This document shows positions 32,981-41,844 of a stretch of DNA of 44,941 nt, piece after piece. Location of the stretch: contig NZ_KE387176.1 in the NCBI RefSeq assembly GCF_000430625.1, forward strand, positions 1-44,941. The letters run 5' to 3'. The notes under the pieces were generated by a model. It was not told the origin of the DNA. It did no database searches and saw only the letters and a program-made list of their open reading frames with translations. Origin of the DNA: Aneurinibacillus terranovensis DSM 18919. GTDB taxonomy: Bacteria; Bacillota; Bacilli; Aneurinibacillales; Aneurinibacillaceae. A program made the position numbers and the translations under genes. Each line of letters starts with the position of its first letter. Position 1 is the stretch's first letter.

Positions 32981-33356
32981 AGTCTTTCAAAAAGGAACGG
33001 AACACTTGAAGAAAGCGGACCCGTTGTTAGCTGCTTTAATTAAGGAATATGGAAATGGCCGTTTGCAACTGGATAAAATCGCCGGGTTACCGAATGAGTC
33101 GATTCTTAAAGAGCTTATACAGGTGAAAGGCATCGGCAGCTGGACGGCCGAGATGTTCCTGCTATTCGCCCTTGGGAGAACGGACGTCTTTCCGTTAGAC
33201 GACCTGGGAATAAAAAGGGCAATACAAATCCAGTACGGTATGGAAGACCTGCCATCCAAAGCAGAGATGGAACAAATCGGCGCTGCATGGGCACCGTACG
33301 AGTCTATAGTTTGTCTTTATCTGTGGCAAAGCCTTAACAACAAGCCTTCTGTTTAA
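32970..33356 (+). CDS. Internally deleted AlkA-type DNA glycosylase
   Basis: A 128-residue fragment of a DNA-3-methyladenine glycosylase 2-type protein. The N-terminus (MKPEVFQKGTEHLKKADPLL) and the C-terminal half are intact: helix-hairpin-helix LIQVKGIGSWTAEMFLL and catalytic Asp in FPLDDLG. About 70 residues between YGNG and RLQLDK are missing, in frame, compared with the usual roughly 200-residue protein. That part holds the early fold helices. It may be a non-functional remnant or a minimal protein; the frame is unbroken. ATG 32970 overlaps the previous gene by 11 bp. Confidence 0.7.
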   Translation: MKPEVFQKGTEHLKKADPLLAALIKEYGNGRLQLDKIAGLPNESILKELIQVKGIGSWTAEMFLLFALGRTDVFPLDDLGIKRAIQIQYGMEDLPSKAEMEQIGAAWAPYESIVCLYLWQSLNNKPSV

Positions 33357-33363
33357 ATAATCT

Positions 33364-34587
33364 TTATTCGATCCCGGGAACAGGATAAGCACCGTCCCAT
33401 ACAATTCTTCTGTAGTTTTCCGGGTCAGTGTCTCCCTCCGTATTAAAAACGAGGATACGTGAATGTTCGTCAAGCTGCAGGCGTTCACGCGCTTCCTGTA
33501 AAATTTCTTCTTTCATCAGGAAGCTGATAAGGCCGGTCGTTACCGCTCCCGACTCTCCGGAAATAACCCGGGGATCATCCCCCAGCGGATTGCCAAGCAT
33601 GCGCATCCCTTTGGCGGATACATAATCGGGGCAGGAAATAAACATATCACTGTAATCCCGCATAATGCCCCACGATATAGGATTGGGTTCACCGCAGGCC
33701 AACCCTGCCATAATCGTATCCATGCTCCCGGTGACATGTCTTGTTTTTCCGTCTTCTGCCATCGAAGATAAGTAGTGGCAGTCCGCCTTGTTCGGTTCTA
33801 CAATCGCCGTAATCGGCCGCTTTTCGTTAAATAAAGACGCAAAAAGTCCCTGGACTGCACCGGCGATCGAACCGACACCAACCTGGATGAACACGTGCGT
33901 CGGCATGTCTGCCCCAACTTCTTGCATTTGCTCCAGCGCTTCAGCTACCATGGTCAGATAACCTTGCATAATCCAAGTGGGGATATCGGTATATCCTTCC
34001 CATGAAGTATCCTGAACAAGAACCCAACCGTTTTCCCGGGCGGTTTGTTTTACGTAGCGGACGGTATTATCGTAATTCAGGTCTGTAATAGAAGCCCGCG
34101 CGCCGGTAGCTTTTATGTTATCGAGCCTGATTTGGGCGGAATCCTTTGGCATGTAGACAACGGCCTGCTGCCTGAGCTGCTGGGCGGCCCATGCAACGCC
34201 TCGTCCATGGTTGCCGTCCGTCGCCGTCGCAAAGGTAATGTCGCCTATCTGTTGTTTAACATCAGGCGAGCGAAGCATTTCAAACGACACGTCCTGCATA
34301 TTCATAGTAAGCTGCTGCGCTAAATAACGGCCGATGGCATACGAACCTCCAAGCGCTTTAAAGGAGTTGAGCCCAAAGCGGTAAGATTCATCTTTTACAT
34401 AAATCCCAGAAACGCCCATATGTTTTGCCAGGTGGTTTAAAACACGAAGGGGCGTAGGGCGGTAGAGATCGAATCCCTGATGAAAGTTTCGTACCTTCTC
34501 TGCCACCTCTTTTGTAAAAAATGCAACGGAAGCTTTTTCTCCTTCTTTTCTGGCTGTGCTGTTTACCTTCCATTTAAAAGTTTCCAT
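33364..34587 (-). CDS. dpaL: Diaminopropionate ammonia-lyase
   Basis: A 407-residue PLP enzyme of fold type II (threonine synthase-like) that converts 2,3-diaminopropionate to pyruvate and ammonia. The PLP lysine is in NSFKALGGSYA (Lys77). Substrate and phosphate motifs include TDGNHGRGVAWAA, GVGSIAGAVQGLF and the C-terminal FNTEGDTDPENYR, characteristic of DpaL. It starts at ATG 34587 with a strong SD (GAGGAGG). It is alone on its strand between the glycosylase and the lrgAB pair, and a nutritional role is likely. Confidence 0.93.
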   Translation of the reverse strand: METFKWKVNSTARKEGEKASVAFFTKEVAEKVRNFHQGFDLYRPTPLRVLNHLAKHMGVSGIYVKDESYRFGLNSFKALGGSYAIGRYLAQQLTMNMQDVSFEMLRSPDVKQQIGDITFATATDGNHGRGVAWAAQQLRQQAVVYMPKDSAQIRLDNIKATGARASITDLNYDNTVRYVKQTARENGWVLVQDTSWEGYTDIPTWIMQGYLTMVAEALEQMQEVGADMPTHVFIQVGVGSIAGAVQGLFASLFNEKRPITAIVEPNKADCHYLSSMAEDGKTRHVTGSMDTIMAGLACGEPNPISWGIMRDYSDMFISCPDYVSAKGMRMLGNPLGDDPRVISGESGAVTTGLISFLMKEEILQEARERLQLDEHSRILVFNTEGDTDPENYRRIVWDGAYPVPGIE

Positions 34588-34709
34588 GTCAACCTCCTCG
34601 CTAACGTTCTATCCATTACTTTAACTAGTTCTACATGCGAATCGAATTTCCTACATGGTTTTCCCGGATATAAAATGAAAGCCATTAGGCGAAAAGTGGT
34701 AAGGCTTTT

Positions 34710-35396
34710 TTAATTAACCAAAAAAGGTGCTGCCAGCGGTGCGATAAATAACGTTACAATGCTCGCAATAATCATCGCCAGGCTGGCGATGGCGCCTTCA
34801 ATTGACCCCAATTCCAAAGCTTTCGATGTTCCGGCTCCATGAGCGCCCATACCAAGCAGAACACCTCTGGCAATGCTGTTTCGTATTTGCAGAAAACGGA
34901 TCACGAACGGGCCGATGACCATACCGCATATTCCGGTAAGAATAACAAAAACGGCTGTCATCGTTGGAATTCCGCCGAGTGTTTGCGAGACGTTCATTGC
35001 AATCGGTGTTGTAATCGAACGGGGAAGGATACTGTCCACCATTTGCGGATTTAAATGAACGAAACCGGCTAATACAACCGAGGAAAGGATGGCTATACAG
35101 GAACCGAATACAACACTTATGAGAATTTCTACCGCATGCCTTTTTAACAGTTGGAAATATTTGTATAGAGGAATAGCAAAAGCTACGGTTGCCGGTTGAA
35201 GCATGGCCGTCAACCATTTAGCTCCGGAATTATACGTTCCGTAAGAAATGTGGCTGACGGATAAAAAAAGGATAAGCAGGAGTGGAGTGACGAGAAGTGG
35301 GGAGAGAACTACGATATTTTTAAAACGGTATAATTTTTTTGCCGCCCAATAGGCGAGGACGGTCAAAACCAAGCATAGAATCCCGGACAAAATCAT
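34710..35396 (-). CDS. lrgB: LrgB/CidB-family membrane protein
   Basis: A 228-residue polytopic LrgB/CidB protein. Conserved regions are SITTPIAMNVSQTLGGIPTMTAVFVILTG and GAHGAGTSKALELG. It pairs with the LrgA/CidA protein encoded just upstream; the pair has been linked to murein-hydrolase control, overflow metabolism and pyruvate uptake. ATG 35396 overlaps the stop of lrgA (ATGA) and has SD GGAGGAGGG. An earlier in-frame start is not supported. Confidence 0.9.
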   Translation of the reverse strand: MILSGILCLVLTVLAYWAAKKLYRFKNIVVLSPLLVTPLLLILFLSVSHISYGTYNSGAKWLTAMLQPATVAFAIPLYKYFQLLKRHAVEILISVVFGSCIAILSSVVLAGFVHLNPQMVDSILPRSITTPIAMNVSQTLGGIPTMTAVFVILTGICGMVIGPFVIRFLQIRNSIARGVLLGMGAHGAGTSKALELGSIEGAIASLAMIIASIVTLFIAPLAAPFLVN

Positions 35397-35761
35397 AAAT
35401 TTCTTTCCCTCCTCCGGCTGATGAATTCGGCTGACAGCCCTGTGCACGCCATCACTGTCAGTGTACCGATGACGATAACAAGCATAAAACGAGAGCCGTC
35501 CAGCATGATGACACTCTTGTATTGAACAATTCCAACGGCAGACGGAACGAAAAATAATAACAATTCGGCAAGCAACCAGTTCGCGCCTGTTTCAAGCCAG
35601 TCTAAGCGGATAACCTTAAAATACAGAAGAAAGAAAACAAGAATCACTCCTATAATACTTCCCGATATTTTTAGATGAAGGATATTTGCAATATAATTTC
35701 CTGCGAAAGAAAATATAATCAGTAAGCAAATCTGCCAGATCGCAGTAGCTATTTTTTTCAT
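35393..35761 (-). CDS. lrgA: CidA/LrgA holin-like membrane protein
   Basis: A 122-residue CidA/LrgA protein with four membrane helices; the motif VPSAVGIVQYKSV is present. It is the small partner of the LrgB/CidB protein and the first gene of the minus-strand operon. ATG 35761 follows AGGAGTGAACGTG; a leader start at 35794 would add 11 residues without hydrophobicity. A LysR-type gene is divergently transcribed upstream, the usual cid arrangement. Confidence 0.9.
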   Translation of the reverse strand: MKKIATAIWQICLLIIFSFAGNYIANILHLKISGSIIGVILVFFLLYFKVIRLDWLETGANWLLAELLLFFVPSAVGIVQYKSVIMLDGSRFMLVIVIGTLTVMACTGLSAEFISRRRERNL

Positions 35762-35804
35762 CACGTTCACTCCTCTCTGTAGAAAAGTGTACATTATCTA
35801 TTAT

Positions 35805-35825
35805 CATAGGTAAAATACATCTATG
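35805..35825. promoter_or_regulatory. LysR-type operator in the divergent intergenic region
   Basis: CATAG (35805-35809) and CTATG (35821-35825) are separated by 11 bp, the T-N11-A style dyad recognised by LysR-type regulators. It lies between lrgA and the lysR-type gene, about 50 bp upstream of the latter start. Confidence 0.6.
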
Positions 35826-35872
35826 GAATACTTTTCATTCCTTTTATCTATGACCTGTAGGAGGTCTCTATA

Positions 35873-36772
35873 ATGGATATACGACACTTAAACTACTTTG
35901 TGGAGGTGGCCCGGCACAAAAGTTTTACCAAAGCTGCACAGAGCCTGCACATCACGCAGCCCACCATCAGCAAAATGGTGAAAAATATTGAAGAGGAACT
36001 TGGCGTCACGCTGTTTGAACGAACGGCTAAACAGGTTGAATTGACCGATGCGGGTCAGATTATTTTCAATCAAGCACAGCAAATTGTCAAATCGTTTGAG
36101 AATCTGTCCGCGGAATTAACAGACATAATGCACATAAAGAAGGGGAAAATCCGCATGGGCCTGCCTCCGATGATAGGGGCGCATTTTTTTCCTAAAGTAC
36201 TCGGCCAATTCCATGCACAGTACCCGCAGATAGCCATGGAGTTAATTGAGGATGGAGCGAAAAAGGTAGAACAGGCCGTCGAAAACGGAAGTTTGGATAT
36301 TGGCGTGGTTGTGCTTCCTTTAAAAGAAAGTGTGTTTCACTCCTTTACTTTTGTACGGGAACATTTGATGCTGCTCGTTCACCCTACCCACCCATTTGCT
36401 GTAAAGTCAGCAGTACGGCTCGCTGAACTGGAGAAAGAGCGGTTCATTTTCTTTCGCGAAGATTTTGCCCTGCACGATCGAATACTTGAAGAATGCATCC
36501 GGGCTGGTTTTCACCCCCGCGTGATGTACCGGAGTTCACAGTGGGATTTTATTAGCGAAATGGTTGCTGCCAACCTTGGGATAGCCCTTCTCCCTCAAAC
36601 GATTTGCAGGGATTTGGACGCCGCGAGAATCACGGTCATTCCACTGATACAACCGGCCATCCCGTGGCACCTGGCCATGGTTTGGCGTAAGGATAAATAT
36701 CTTTCCTTCGCAGCCAGAGAGTGGCTTCGTTTTACCCAATCCTTGCTGCAGCAGGGAATGAATAGATTGTAG
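35873..36772 (+). CDS. LysR-family regulator (CidR-like)
   Basis: A 299-residue LysR-type transcription factor: N-terminal winged helix-turn-helix (KSFTKAAQSLHITQPTISKMVKNIEEELGVTLFER, about 17-51) and a two-lobed effector domain (about 90-295). It is divergent from lrgAB, so its likely targets are these two genes, as with CidR and acetate or pyruvate stress in Firmicutes. It starts at ATG 35873 with SD AGGAGG. A terminator follows at 36860. Confidence 0.9.
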   Translation: MDIRHLNYFVEVARHKSFTKAAQSLHITQPTISKMVKNIEEELGVTLFERTAKQVELTDAGQIIFNQAQQIVKSFENLSAELTDIMHIKKGKIRMGLPPMIGAHFFPKVLGQFHAQYPQIAMELIEDGAKKVEQAVENGSLDIGVVVLPLKESVFHSFTFVREHLMLLVHPTHPFAVKSAVRLAELEKERFIFFREDFALHDRILEECIRAGFHPRVMYRSSQWDFISEMVAANLGIALLPQTICRDLDAARITVIPLIQPAIPWHLAMVWRKDKYLSFAAREWLRFTQSLLQQGMNRL

Positions 36773-36859
36773 AAAATTACATCATTTACCTCTAAAAAAT
36801 TACGAATAAACCTGATATAGTATGAAGTAAGGAGCCCTATCATAGGGAGATTGGTTGAG

Positions 36860-36892
36860 AGTCAGCGAGTTTGTCTATCGTTGGCTTTTTTT
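36860..36892 (+). terminator. Terminator after the LysR gene
   Basis: AGTCAGCGA (36860-36868) pairs with TCGTTGGCT (36878-36886), using wobbles, followed by seven Ts. Confidence 0.7.
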
Positions 36893-37121
36893 GTACCCAA
36901 TTAGCGTAAATTTTGCGGTCTTCCCAGGAACCGTTAATCTTTAAATAATTTTTTAGTTCCAAACCTCTAATATAAACTTGTTTACTATGGAGCTTTATCC
37001 CAGCCTTTTTCTACACGGATTATTTTACTATCTTAACAATATAATAAATATCTTTACGAAAAGAAAACATCAAATAAATAAGCACAATAAAAAAATTATC
37101 TGATATTTTATATAATTCTGA

Positions 37122-37151
37122 TTGAAATTTGGATAAGGTTCCTGTTATAAT
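37122..37151 (+). promoter_or_regulatory. Promoter of the acetate-family transporter
   Basis: TTGAAA (37122-37127) and TATAAT (37146-37151) are spaced 18 bp apart, about 95 bp before the start codon. Confidence 0.65.
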
Positions 37152-37246
37152 ACAAGAGTAAAGACCGATTGGGCCCAAACGGAAATTACACTAGTTAATG
37201 GGGATGAAAGAAAAAAATGGGGAGTTAGAAGAAAGGGGAGAATAGA

Positions 37247-37849
37247 ATGAGTGAACAGAAAATTACCATTGCGGATCCCGGTCCATTAGGGTTGGCAGCA
37301 TTCGCGCTTACAACATTCGTTTTAAGCTGTATTAACGCACACCTTGTGCCCGCTACGATAGCAGGTACATTTCTAACTTTAGGATTATTCTATGGTGGAC
37401 TGGCTCAGGTTTTGGCCGGGATGTGGGAATTACGGAACGGAAACACTTTTGCTGGAACCGCTTTCACTTCTTACGGGGCATTCTGGATTGCGCTAGCTTC
37501 CATGGTGTACCTTGAATTAAACGGTATATTGAAATTTGGTACAGACGGCAACATTGCTACGGGTCTTTTCTTAGTTGCCTGGACCATTTTTACATTCTAT
37601 ATGTGGCTCGGAACATTCCAGTTAACCCGCATATTAAATATCGTGTTCGGCTGCTTGCTTATTACGTTTATTTTGTTAGATTTAGCTGAATTTAAATTTA
37701 TCCCAAGCACTTTTGGAGGAATTTTCGGCTTAATAACCGCTTTCTTTGCCTGGTATGGTTCAGCAGCAGGAATTTTAAATCCTTTATATGGCCGCGAAGT
37801 TCTACCTGTCGGCGCACCTAAACCGAAATCATATCAAAAAAGCGCATAA
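37247..37849 (+). CDS. GPR1/FUN34/YaaH (SatP-type) acetate transporter
   Basis: A 200-residue, six-helix membrane protein of the acetate uptake/succinate-acetate transporter family. The family signature near the N-terminus (ADPGPLGLAAFALTTF) matches the NPxG(S/M)P-type motif. Other marks are LGLFYGGLAQVLAGMWE and TSYGAFWIA. Likely role: channel-like uptake of acetate or other short acids. It starts at ATG 37247 with SD AAAGGGGAG. It lies in the same window as a succinate/acetate CoA-transferase, consistent with acetate use. Confidence 0.92.
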   Translation: MSEQKITIADPGPLGLAAFALTTFVLSCINAHLVPATIAGTFLTLGLFYGGLAQVLAGMWELRNGNTFAGTAFTSYGAFWIALASMVYLELNGILKFGTDGNIATGLFLVAWTIFTFYMWLGTFQLTRILNIVFGCLLITFILLDLAEFKFIPSTFGGIFGLITAFFAWYGSAAGILNPLYGREVLPVGAPKPKSYQKSA

Positions 37850-37872
37850 AACGCGCATAAAAGAACCGCAAA

Positions 37873-37906
37873 AAAACCCTTCTAGATATATAGAAGGGTT
37901 TTTACC
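37873..37906 (+). terminator. Terminator of the acetate-family transporter gene
   Basis: AAAACCCTTCTA (37873-37884) / TAGAAGGGTTTT (37891-37902), loop GATATA, with a T-tract. Confidence 0.9.
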
Positions 37907-38049
37907 ATATTTATCGGGAAAAGCGAGTTTAATTCGAGCATAACCAAAGCACAGGCGAATCTCGATTTGAGTAAGAATGTATGAAATACCAAGATGATCA
38001 ATACCCTATAAGTATTGTTTTATATTATTAACACTTCGAGGGGATCGCT

Positions 38050-38217
38050 ATGAAAGGGAAAATTATTAACCTGGAATGGTACCGGAAACAAAAGGCGAGA
38101 AGGCTGGGCAGAATGATTATTGCTTCCATGTTAATTTATACCTGCATCCTTCTCGGAATCAAAATAGGGGTTGAATATTCGACTAAACAAAAGGCGGCCC
38201 AGACAGAGCTGCGTTAG
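38050..38217 (+). CDS. Short single-helix membrane protein
   Basis: Fifty-five residues (MKGKIINLEWYRKQKARRLG... ) with a basic N-terminus and a membrane helix MIIASMLIYTCILLGIKIG. The SD is weak (GAGGGG). The 3' end forms the left arm of a strong terminator, so it is transcribed as a unit. Not recognised. Confidence 0.6.
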   Translation: MKGKIINLEWYRKQKARRLGRMIIASMLIYTCILLGIKIGVEYSTKQKAAQTELR

Positions 38218-38255
38218 AAGTGCAAGTTCTCTGTCTGGGCCGCTCTCTCCCTGGT
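38194..38255. terminator. Bidirectional terminator between convergent genes
   Basis: GCGGCCCAGACAGAG (38194-38208) and CTCTGTCTGGGCCGC (38229-38243) are perfect 15-bp arms. The left arm lies within the small gene; T-rich sequence follows on the plus strand and a CTTTTGTTT on the minus. Confidence 0.85.
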
Positions 38256-38257
38256 TT

Positions 38258-39811
38258 TTATTTTTTTTGCAGGGACCATTCTTCTACATTCCACACTTTT
38301 GACACCCAATCTTCGTAGAAATCAGGTTCATGGCACACAAGTAAAATTGTTCCCTTGTAGGCCTTTAGCGCCCTTTTTAACTCAGCTTTGGCCGCGATAT
38401 CCAGGTGATTGGTCGGCTCGTCAAATAGTATCCAGTTACTCTCACGCATCAAGAGCTTGCAGAGGCGAACTTTAGCCTGTTCTCCTCCGCTTAGCATGTT
38501 AAGTGGACGGTTTATATGTTCGTTTTTGAGGCCGCAGCGGGCCAGAGCTCCCCGTATTTCGTGCTGGTTCATGCTGGGAAATTCATCCCACACCGCATCA
38601 ATAGGTGTTTGGTTACCCGCTTTAACCTCCTGTTCGAAATAAGCGGGGTGGAGAAAATCGCCCAGGTATATTTTGCCTCCTAAAGGCTGAATCGTACCCA
38701 TAATCGTTTTTAACAGCGTGGATTTCCCCACGCCATTGCAGCCGACAATAGCGATTTTTTCCCCTCGTTCAATGGTCATGTTCATTTTTGGAAGCAGGGG
38801 AGAACTGTAGCCGATCTCAAGATCCTGCGCTTCAAAAACGGTTTTGCTGCTTGCCCGGGCTTCAAGAAACTGAAAGGTAGGCGGCGGTGCCGTCTCAGGC
38901 CGATCAATCCGCTCCATCCGGTCCAACTGCTTCTGGCGGCTTTTTGCCCGGCCTGACGTTGAATAACGCGCTTTATTGCGCTGGATAAAATCCTCGGTTT
39001 TCCTGATATGTTCCTGCTGCTTTTCATATGCGTTGATATGCTGGGTTTTATTGATATCAGCCATCTCAAGAAACTTTTCGTAATTGGCGCTGTACCGGGT
39101 AAGCTTCGCAAATTCGAGATGATAAATCACACTGACCACTTCATTCATAAAATCCGTATCGTGTGAAATGAGAATAAACGCGAACGGGTATTCCTTTAGA
39201 TAATTCGTCAGCCACTGAATATGTTCCACATCAAGGTAATTCGTTGGCTCATCCAGAAGCAGAACAGTTGGTTTTTCAAGCAAAAGTTTGGCAAGCAGTA
39301 CCTTTGTCCGTTGTCCGCCGCTGAGGCTGGCCACATCCCGATCGAGTCCGATGGCGTCTAACCCAAGGCCATTTGCCATTTCCTCGACTTTTACATCAAG
39401 CAAATAAAAGCCTGTCGCATCAAGTATCTCCTGAATTTCACCCATTTGTTCAAGCAGTGCTTCAAGTTCTTCCGGTGTCGCTTCGGCCATTTTTTCTGTG
39501 ATATCCAGCATTTCCTTTTCTTTTTCAAAGAGTGGAAGGAAAGCGTCTTTTAGCACATCGCGAACGGTCTTGCCCGGAGTAAGAACACTGTGCTGATCCA
39601 AATAGCCATAGTGCACCCGCGGAGTCCATTCTATTTTGCCTGTATCGCTGATAAGCTGGCCGGTTAAAATATTCATCAGTGTGGATTTCCCGGCACCGTT
39701 GGCTCCGACTAAACCTACATGCTCGCCGGGCAGAAGCCGAAAAGAAACATTTTTAAAAAGTGTCCGGTCGCCAAAACTATGGCTCAGGTCTTCAACAGTC
39801 AAAAGACTCAT
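38258..39811 (-). CDS. ABC-F family ATPase (YfmM-like)
   Basis: A 517-residue ABC-F protein with two nucleotide-binding domains and no membrane part; this class acts on ribosomes in translation control or antibiotic protection. Domain one has Walker A GANGAGKST and signature LSGGQRTKV; domain two has GCNGVGKST and LSGGEQAKV. A charged linker of about 80 residues (helical, with ARYSTSGRAKSRQKQLDRMER) joins them. Closest in appearance to Bacillus YfmM. ATG 39811 starts the conserved MSLLTVEDL with SD AGGAGG upstream. Confidence 0.9.
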   Translation of the reverse strand: MSLLTVEDLSHSFGDRTLFKNVSFRLLPGEHVGLVGANGAGKSTLMNILTGQLISDTGKIEWTPRVHYGYLDQHSVLTPGKTVRDVLKDAFLPLFEKEKEMLDITEKMAEATPEELEALLEQMGEIQEILDATGFYLLDVKVEEMANGLGLDAIGLDRDVASLSGGQRTKVLLAKLLLEKPTVLLLDEPTNYLDVEHIQWLTNYLKEYPFAFILISHDTDFMNEVVSVIYHLEFAKLTRYSANYEKFLEMADINKTQHINAYEKQQEHIRKTEDFIQRNKARYSTSGRAKSRQKQLDRMERIDRPETAPPPTFQFLEARASSKTVFEAQDLEIGYSSPLLPKMNMTIERGEKIAIVGCNGVGKSTLLKTIMGTIQPLGGKIYLGDFLHPAYFEQEVKAGNQTPIDAVWDEFPSMNQHEIRGALARCGLKNEHINRPLNMLSGGEQAKVRLCKLLMRESNWILFDEPTNHLDIAAKAELKRALKAYKGTILLVCHEPDFYEDWVSKVWNVEEWSLQKK

Positions 39812-39841
39812 AAGGTACGTAATTCCTCCTGATAGTAGCAA

Positions 39842-40075
39842 ATGCTGATTTTACTTTATCCATCTCTTCATCATACTAGATACCGCGTAATAAATAAATA
39901 TATCATCCCATGAAAGACAAGGATTTGATGGGACTTCCTGCAAAGGGAACGCTTATCTACGCCTATAGATTCCATAGAAGGAACAATCCCTATTTCCCTG
40001 ACATATCGTATACTGAAAACGTTTGGTTAACGCCTATTACAGGGTAAAATTGTTGGTCGCTTAAGGGGGCGTGCT
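39842..40075. other. Intergenic region upstream of the YheC/D gene
   Basis: It contains a run of AT-rich sequence and AATCCCTATTTCCC. No gene is supported. Likely the divergent promoters of the ABC-F and spore coat genes lie here. Confidence 0.3.
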
Positions 40076-41182
40076 ATGAGTGTTCCTTACGTTGGTGTAC
40101 TTCTTAATCGAACGATGTATAAGGGAATCCCCACTGGCAAAACACAGACTGAGGTGTTGGACTTCTATGAAGAAGGAGCTCGACGATACGGGGTGAAGCC
40201 CTGTTATTTTCGCTTGGAAGACATTCATTATAATGCTGCAAGAGTAACAGTATACATTAAAGAAAAAGGCTCGTATTGTAAAGCTTCGGTCCCTATCCCA
40301 AAGATTATTCATAACCGCGCGCTGTACTTTACGCAGTCTGCCCGTTCCAAAATTGACAACCTTGTTGAGCAGGGGGTTGTTTTATTTAATCAATGGAACC
40401 GTTACAGTAAGCATCATATTCATTCACTGCTAGTCGATGAACCGCGAATTGTACCCCATTTGCCGCACTCGGAAAGTGGGACGATTCGCAACCTGCGGAA
40501 GATGATGAGAAAGTATCCCACATTGTTTCTTAAACCGAACAGCGGCAGTATCGGGGTAGGAATTATGCGGTTGACAAAAAAAGATGATCTGTGGGTTCTC
40601 ACGTACGCCAGTATCGAAAATGGACGGAAAAAGTGGCGTACACTATCTTTTAAAGAAAAAATTCCCAATCGGATTAAACAGGCTTTTCTTAAGCGGTCCT
40701 TTCTTATCCAGGAGGAACTGCAGCTTGCCACCTACCAGGGACGTCCATTTGATATTCGTGTTTCTGTGCAAAAAAATGAAGAAGGTGACTGGCACGTTAC
40801 CGGGATGGTCGGCAAAGTAGCCCGGAGCGGTCATTTTCTCAGCAATGTCGCCCAGGGAGGCAAGGTTTATAAAGTTCCTTACCTGCTAAGGGAATACCCG
40901 GCGCTGGATCCCGATAAGGTCCGGGAGGACATTGCGAAACTTTCCGTCCGGATCGCGGATTACCTTAGTGGGCATTTGCCGCACCTGGCAGATGTAGGAC
41001 TCGATATCGGCATTACCAAAGAAGGATTTCCTTATTTTATTGAATGCAACGGCCGTGACCAGCGCTACGCGTTCAGAAACGGGCGTATGCTTAAAGAATG
41101 GAAAGAGACGTATGCGAACCCAATGGGGTATGCAAAATATCTGATGGAAAATCTGGACGTACCGGAAGATAACCAAACGTGA
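40076..41182 (+). CDS. YheC/YheD-family endospore coat-associated protein
   Basis: A 368-residue ATP-grasp-fold protein, typical of YheC/YheD spore coat-associated proteins. Visible pieces are LFLKPNSGSIGVGIMRL (ATP-grasp lysine and Gly loop), PFDIRVSVQKNEEG and the metal/nucleotide site DVGLDIGITKEGFPYFIECNGR. ATP-grasp enzymes ligate a carboxylate to a nucleophile; the substrate here is unknown. It starts at ATG 40076 (SD AAGGGGG). Downstream lies a terminator before the GerMN lipoprotein. Confidence 0.88.
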   Translation: MSVPYVGVLLNRTMYKGIPTGKTQTEVLDFYEEGARRYGVKPCYFRLEDIHYNAARVTVYIKEKGSYCKASVPIPKIIHNRALYFTQSARSKIDNLVEQGVVLFNQWNRYSKHHIHSLLVDEPRIVPHLPHSESGTIRNLRKMMRKYPTLFLKPNSGSIGVGIMRLTKKDDLWVLTYASIENGRKKWRTLSFKEKIPNRIKQAFLKRSFLIQEELQLATYQGRPFDIRVSVQKNEEGDWHVTGMVGKVARSGHFLSNVAQGGKVYKVPYLLREYPALDPDKVREDIAKLSVRIADYLSGHLPHLADVGLDIGITKEGFPYFIECNGRDQRYAFRNGRMLKEWKETYANPMGYAKYLMENLDVPEDNQT

Positions 41183-41184
41183 AT

Positions 41185-41240
41185 AAAAAGGACCGGCCGA
41201 AGAAAAGAGTGCTCACTTTCCATTACGGCGGGTCCTTTTT
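41185..41240. terminator. Terminator between convergent genes
   Basis: AAAAAGGACC (41185-41194) and GGTCCTTTTT (41231-41240) are 10-bp arms with a wide loop. T-tracts exist on both strands. Confidence 0.6.
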
Positions 41241-41253
41241 AACACAAGAATTT

Positions 41254-41844
41254 CTACTTCATTTCTTTAATTTGGTCAAGGGAAAGGGGATTAACCGGTT
41301 TGGAAGTATCTTCGTGCCCCAGAATAGAATCCACTTCTTTACCATCGATCAGAAATTTTGTTTGCTTATAGCCAAATTGAGAAAGAATCGTCGAAACCTG
41401 CTGCAATAACATTTCTTCGCCGGTTGAACCAAGATTTGCTTTCTTTATATTCGATGAAAAACTGACGACGGCATTGTCTCCATCTTTTTTAACCGACTGG
41501 ATTTCCACGTCAGCCGGTAGCAATCCAATCAGCTTGTTGTTTTTTGGCCCCTTCTGCCACTCCTTCAGTGCTTCCATCGGCAGATCCTCTTCATGCGCGG
41601 ACTTGATAGTACGCATTTCTTTATATTGCTCCATAAGGTTATCATCGCTGAAAATCAGCGCGACTTCTTTCGATTGGACTGAAGTTGGTTGTGTATTAGC
41701 CTGTGTATTCTCTTTCTGAACCGGTGCAGGAGCGGGATTGTTCTGTTGGGATTGAACGCCACTATTTGCTGCAGGTGCGTTAGAACACCCTGTTATTAAC
41801 AAAAAAGCCAGTAGTAGGAAGTACAGTAGTCGGGATAAACGCAT
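41254..41844 (-). CDS. GerMN-domain lipoprotein
   Basis: A 196-residue lipoprotein with lipobox LITGC (Cys20). A Gln/Asn/Pro-rich linker (about 24-58) precedes one GerMN domain (about 60-190; KEVALIFSDDN, GDNAVVSFSSNI, QFGYKQTKFLIDGKEV). GerM-type proteins work in germination, sporulation and wall remodelling. It starts at ATG 41844 with SD AAAGGAGAGGA. Confidence 0.85.
   Translation of the reverse strand: MRLSRLLYFLLLAFLLITGCSNAPAANSGVQSQQNNPAPAPVQKENTQANTQPTSVQSKEVALIFSDDNLMEQYKEMRTIKSAHEEDLPMEALKEWQKGPKNNKLIGLLPADVEIQSVKKDGDNAVVSFSSNIKKANLGSTGEEMLLQQVSTILSQFGYKQTKFLIDGKEVDSILGHEDTSKPVNPLSLDQIKEMK

Larger units (their letters stand above)
36773..37246. other. Intergenic region before the acetate-family transporter
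   Basis: Contains the terminator at 36860-36892 and the promoter at 37122-37151. CCCTATCATAGGG (about 36836-36848) is a near-palindrome sharing CATAG with the LysR site. Apart from these nothing is supported; the region is AT-rich. Confidence 0.4.
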
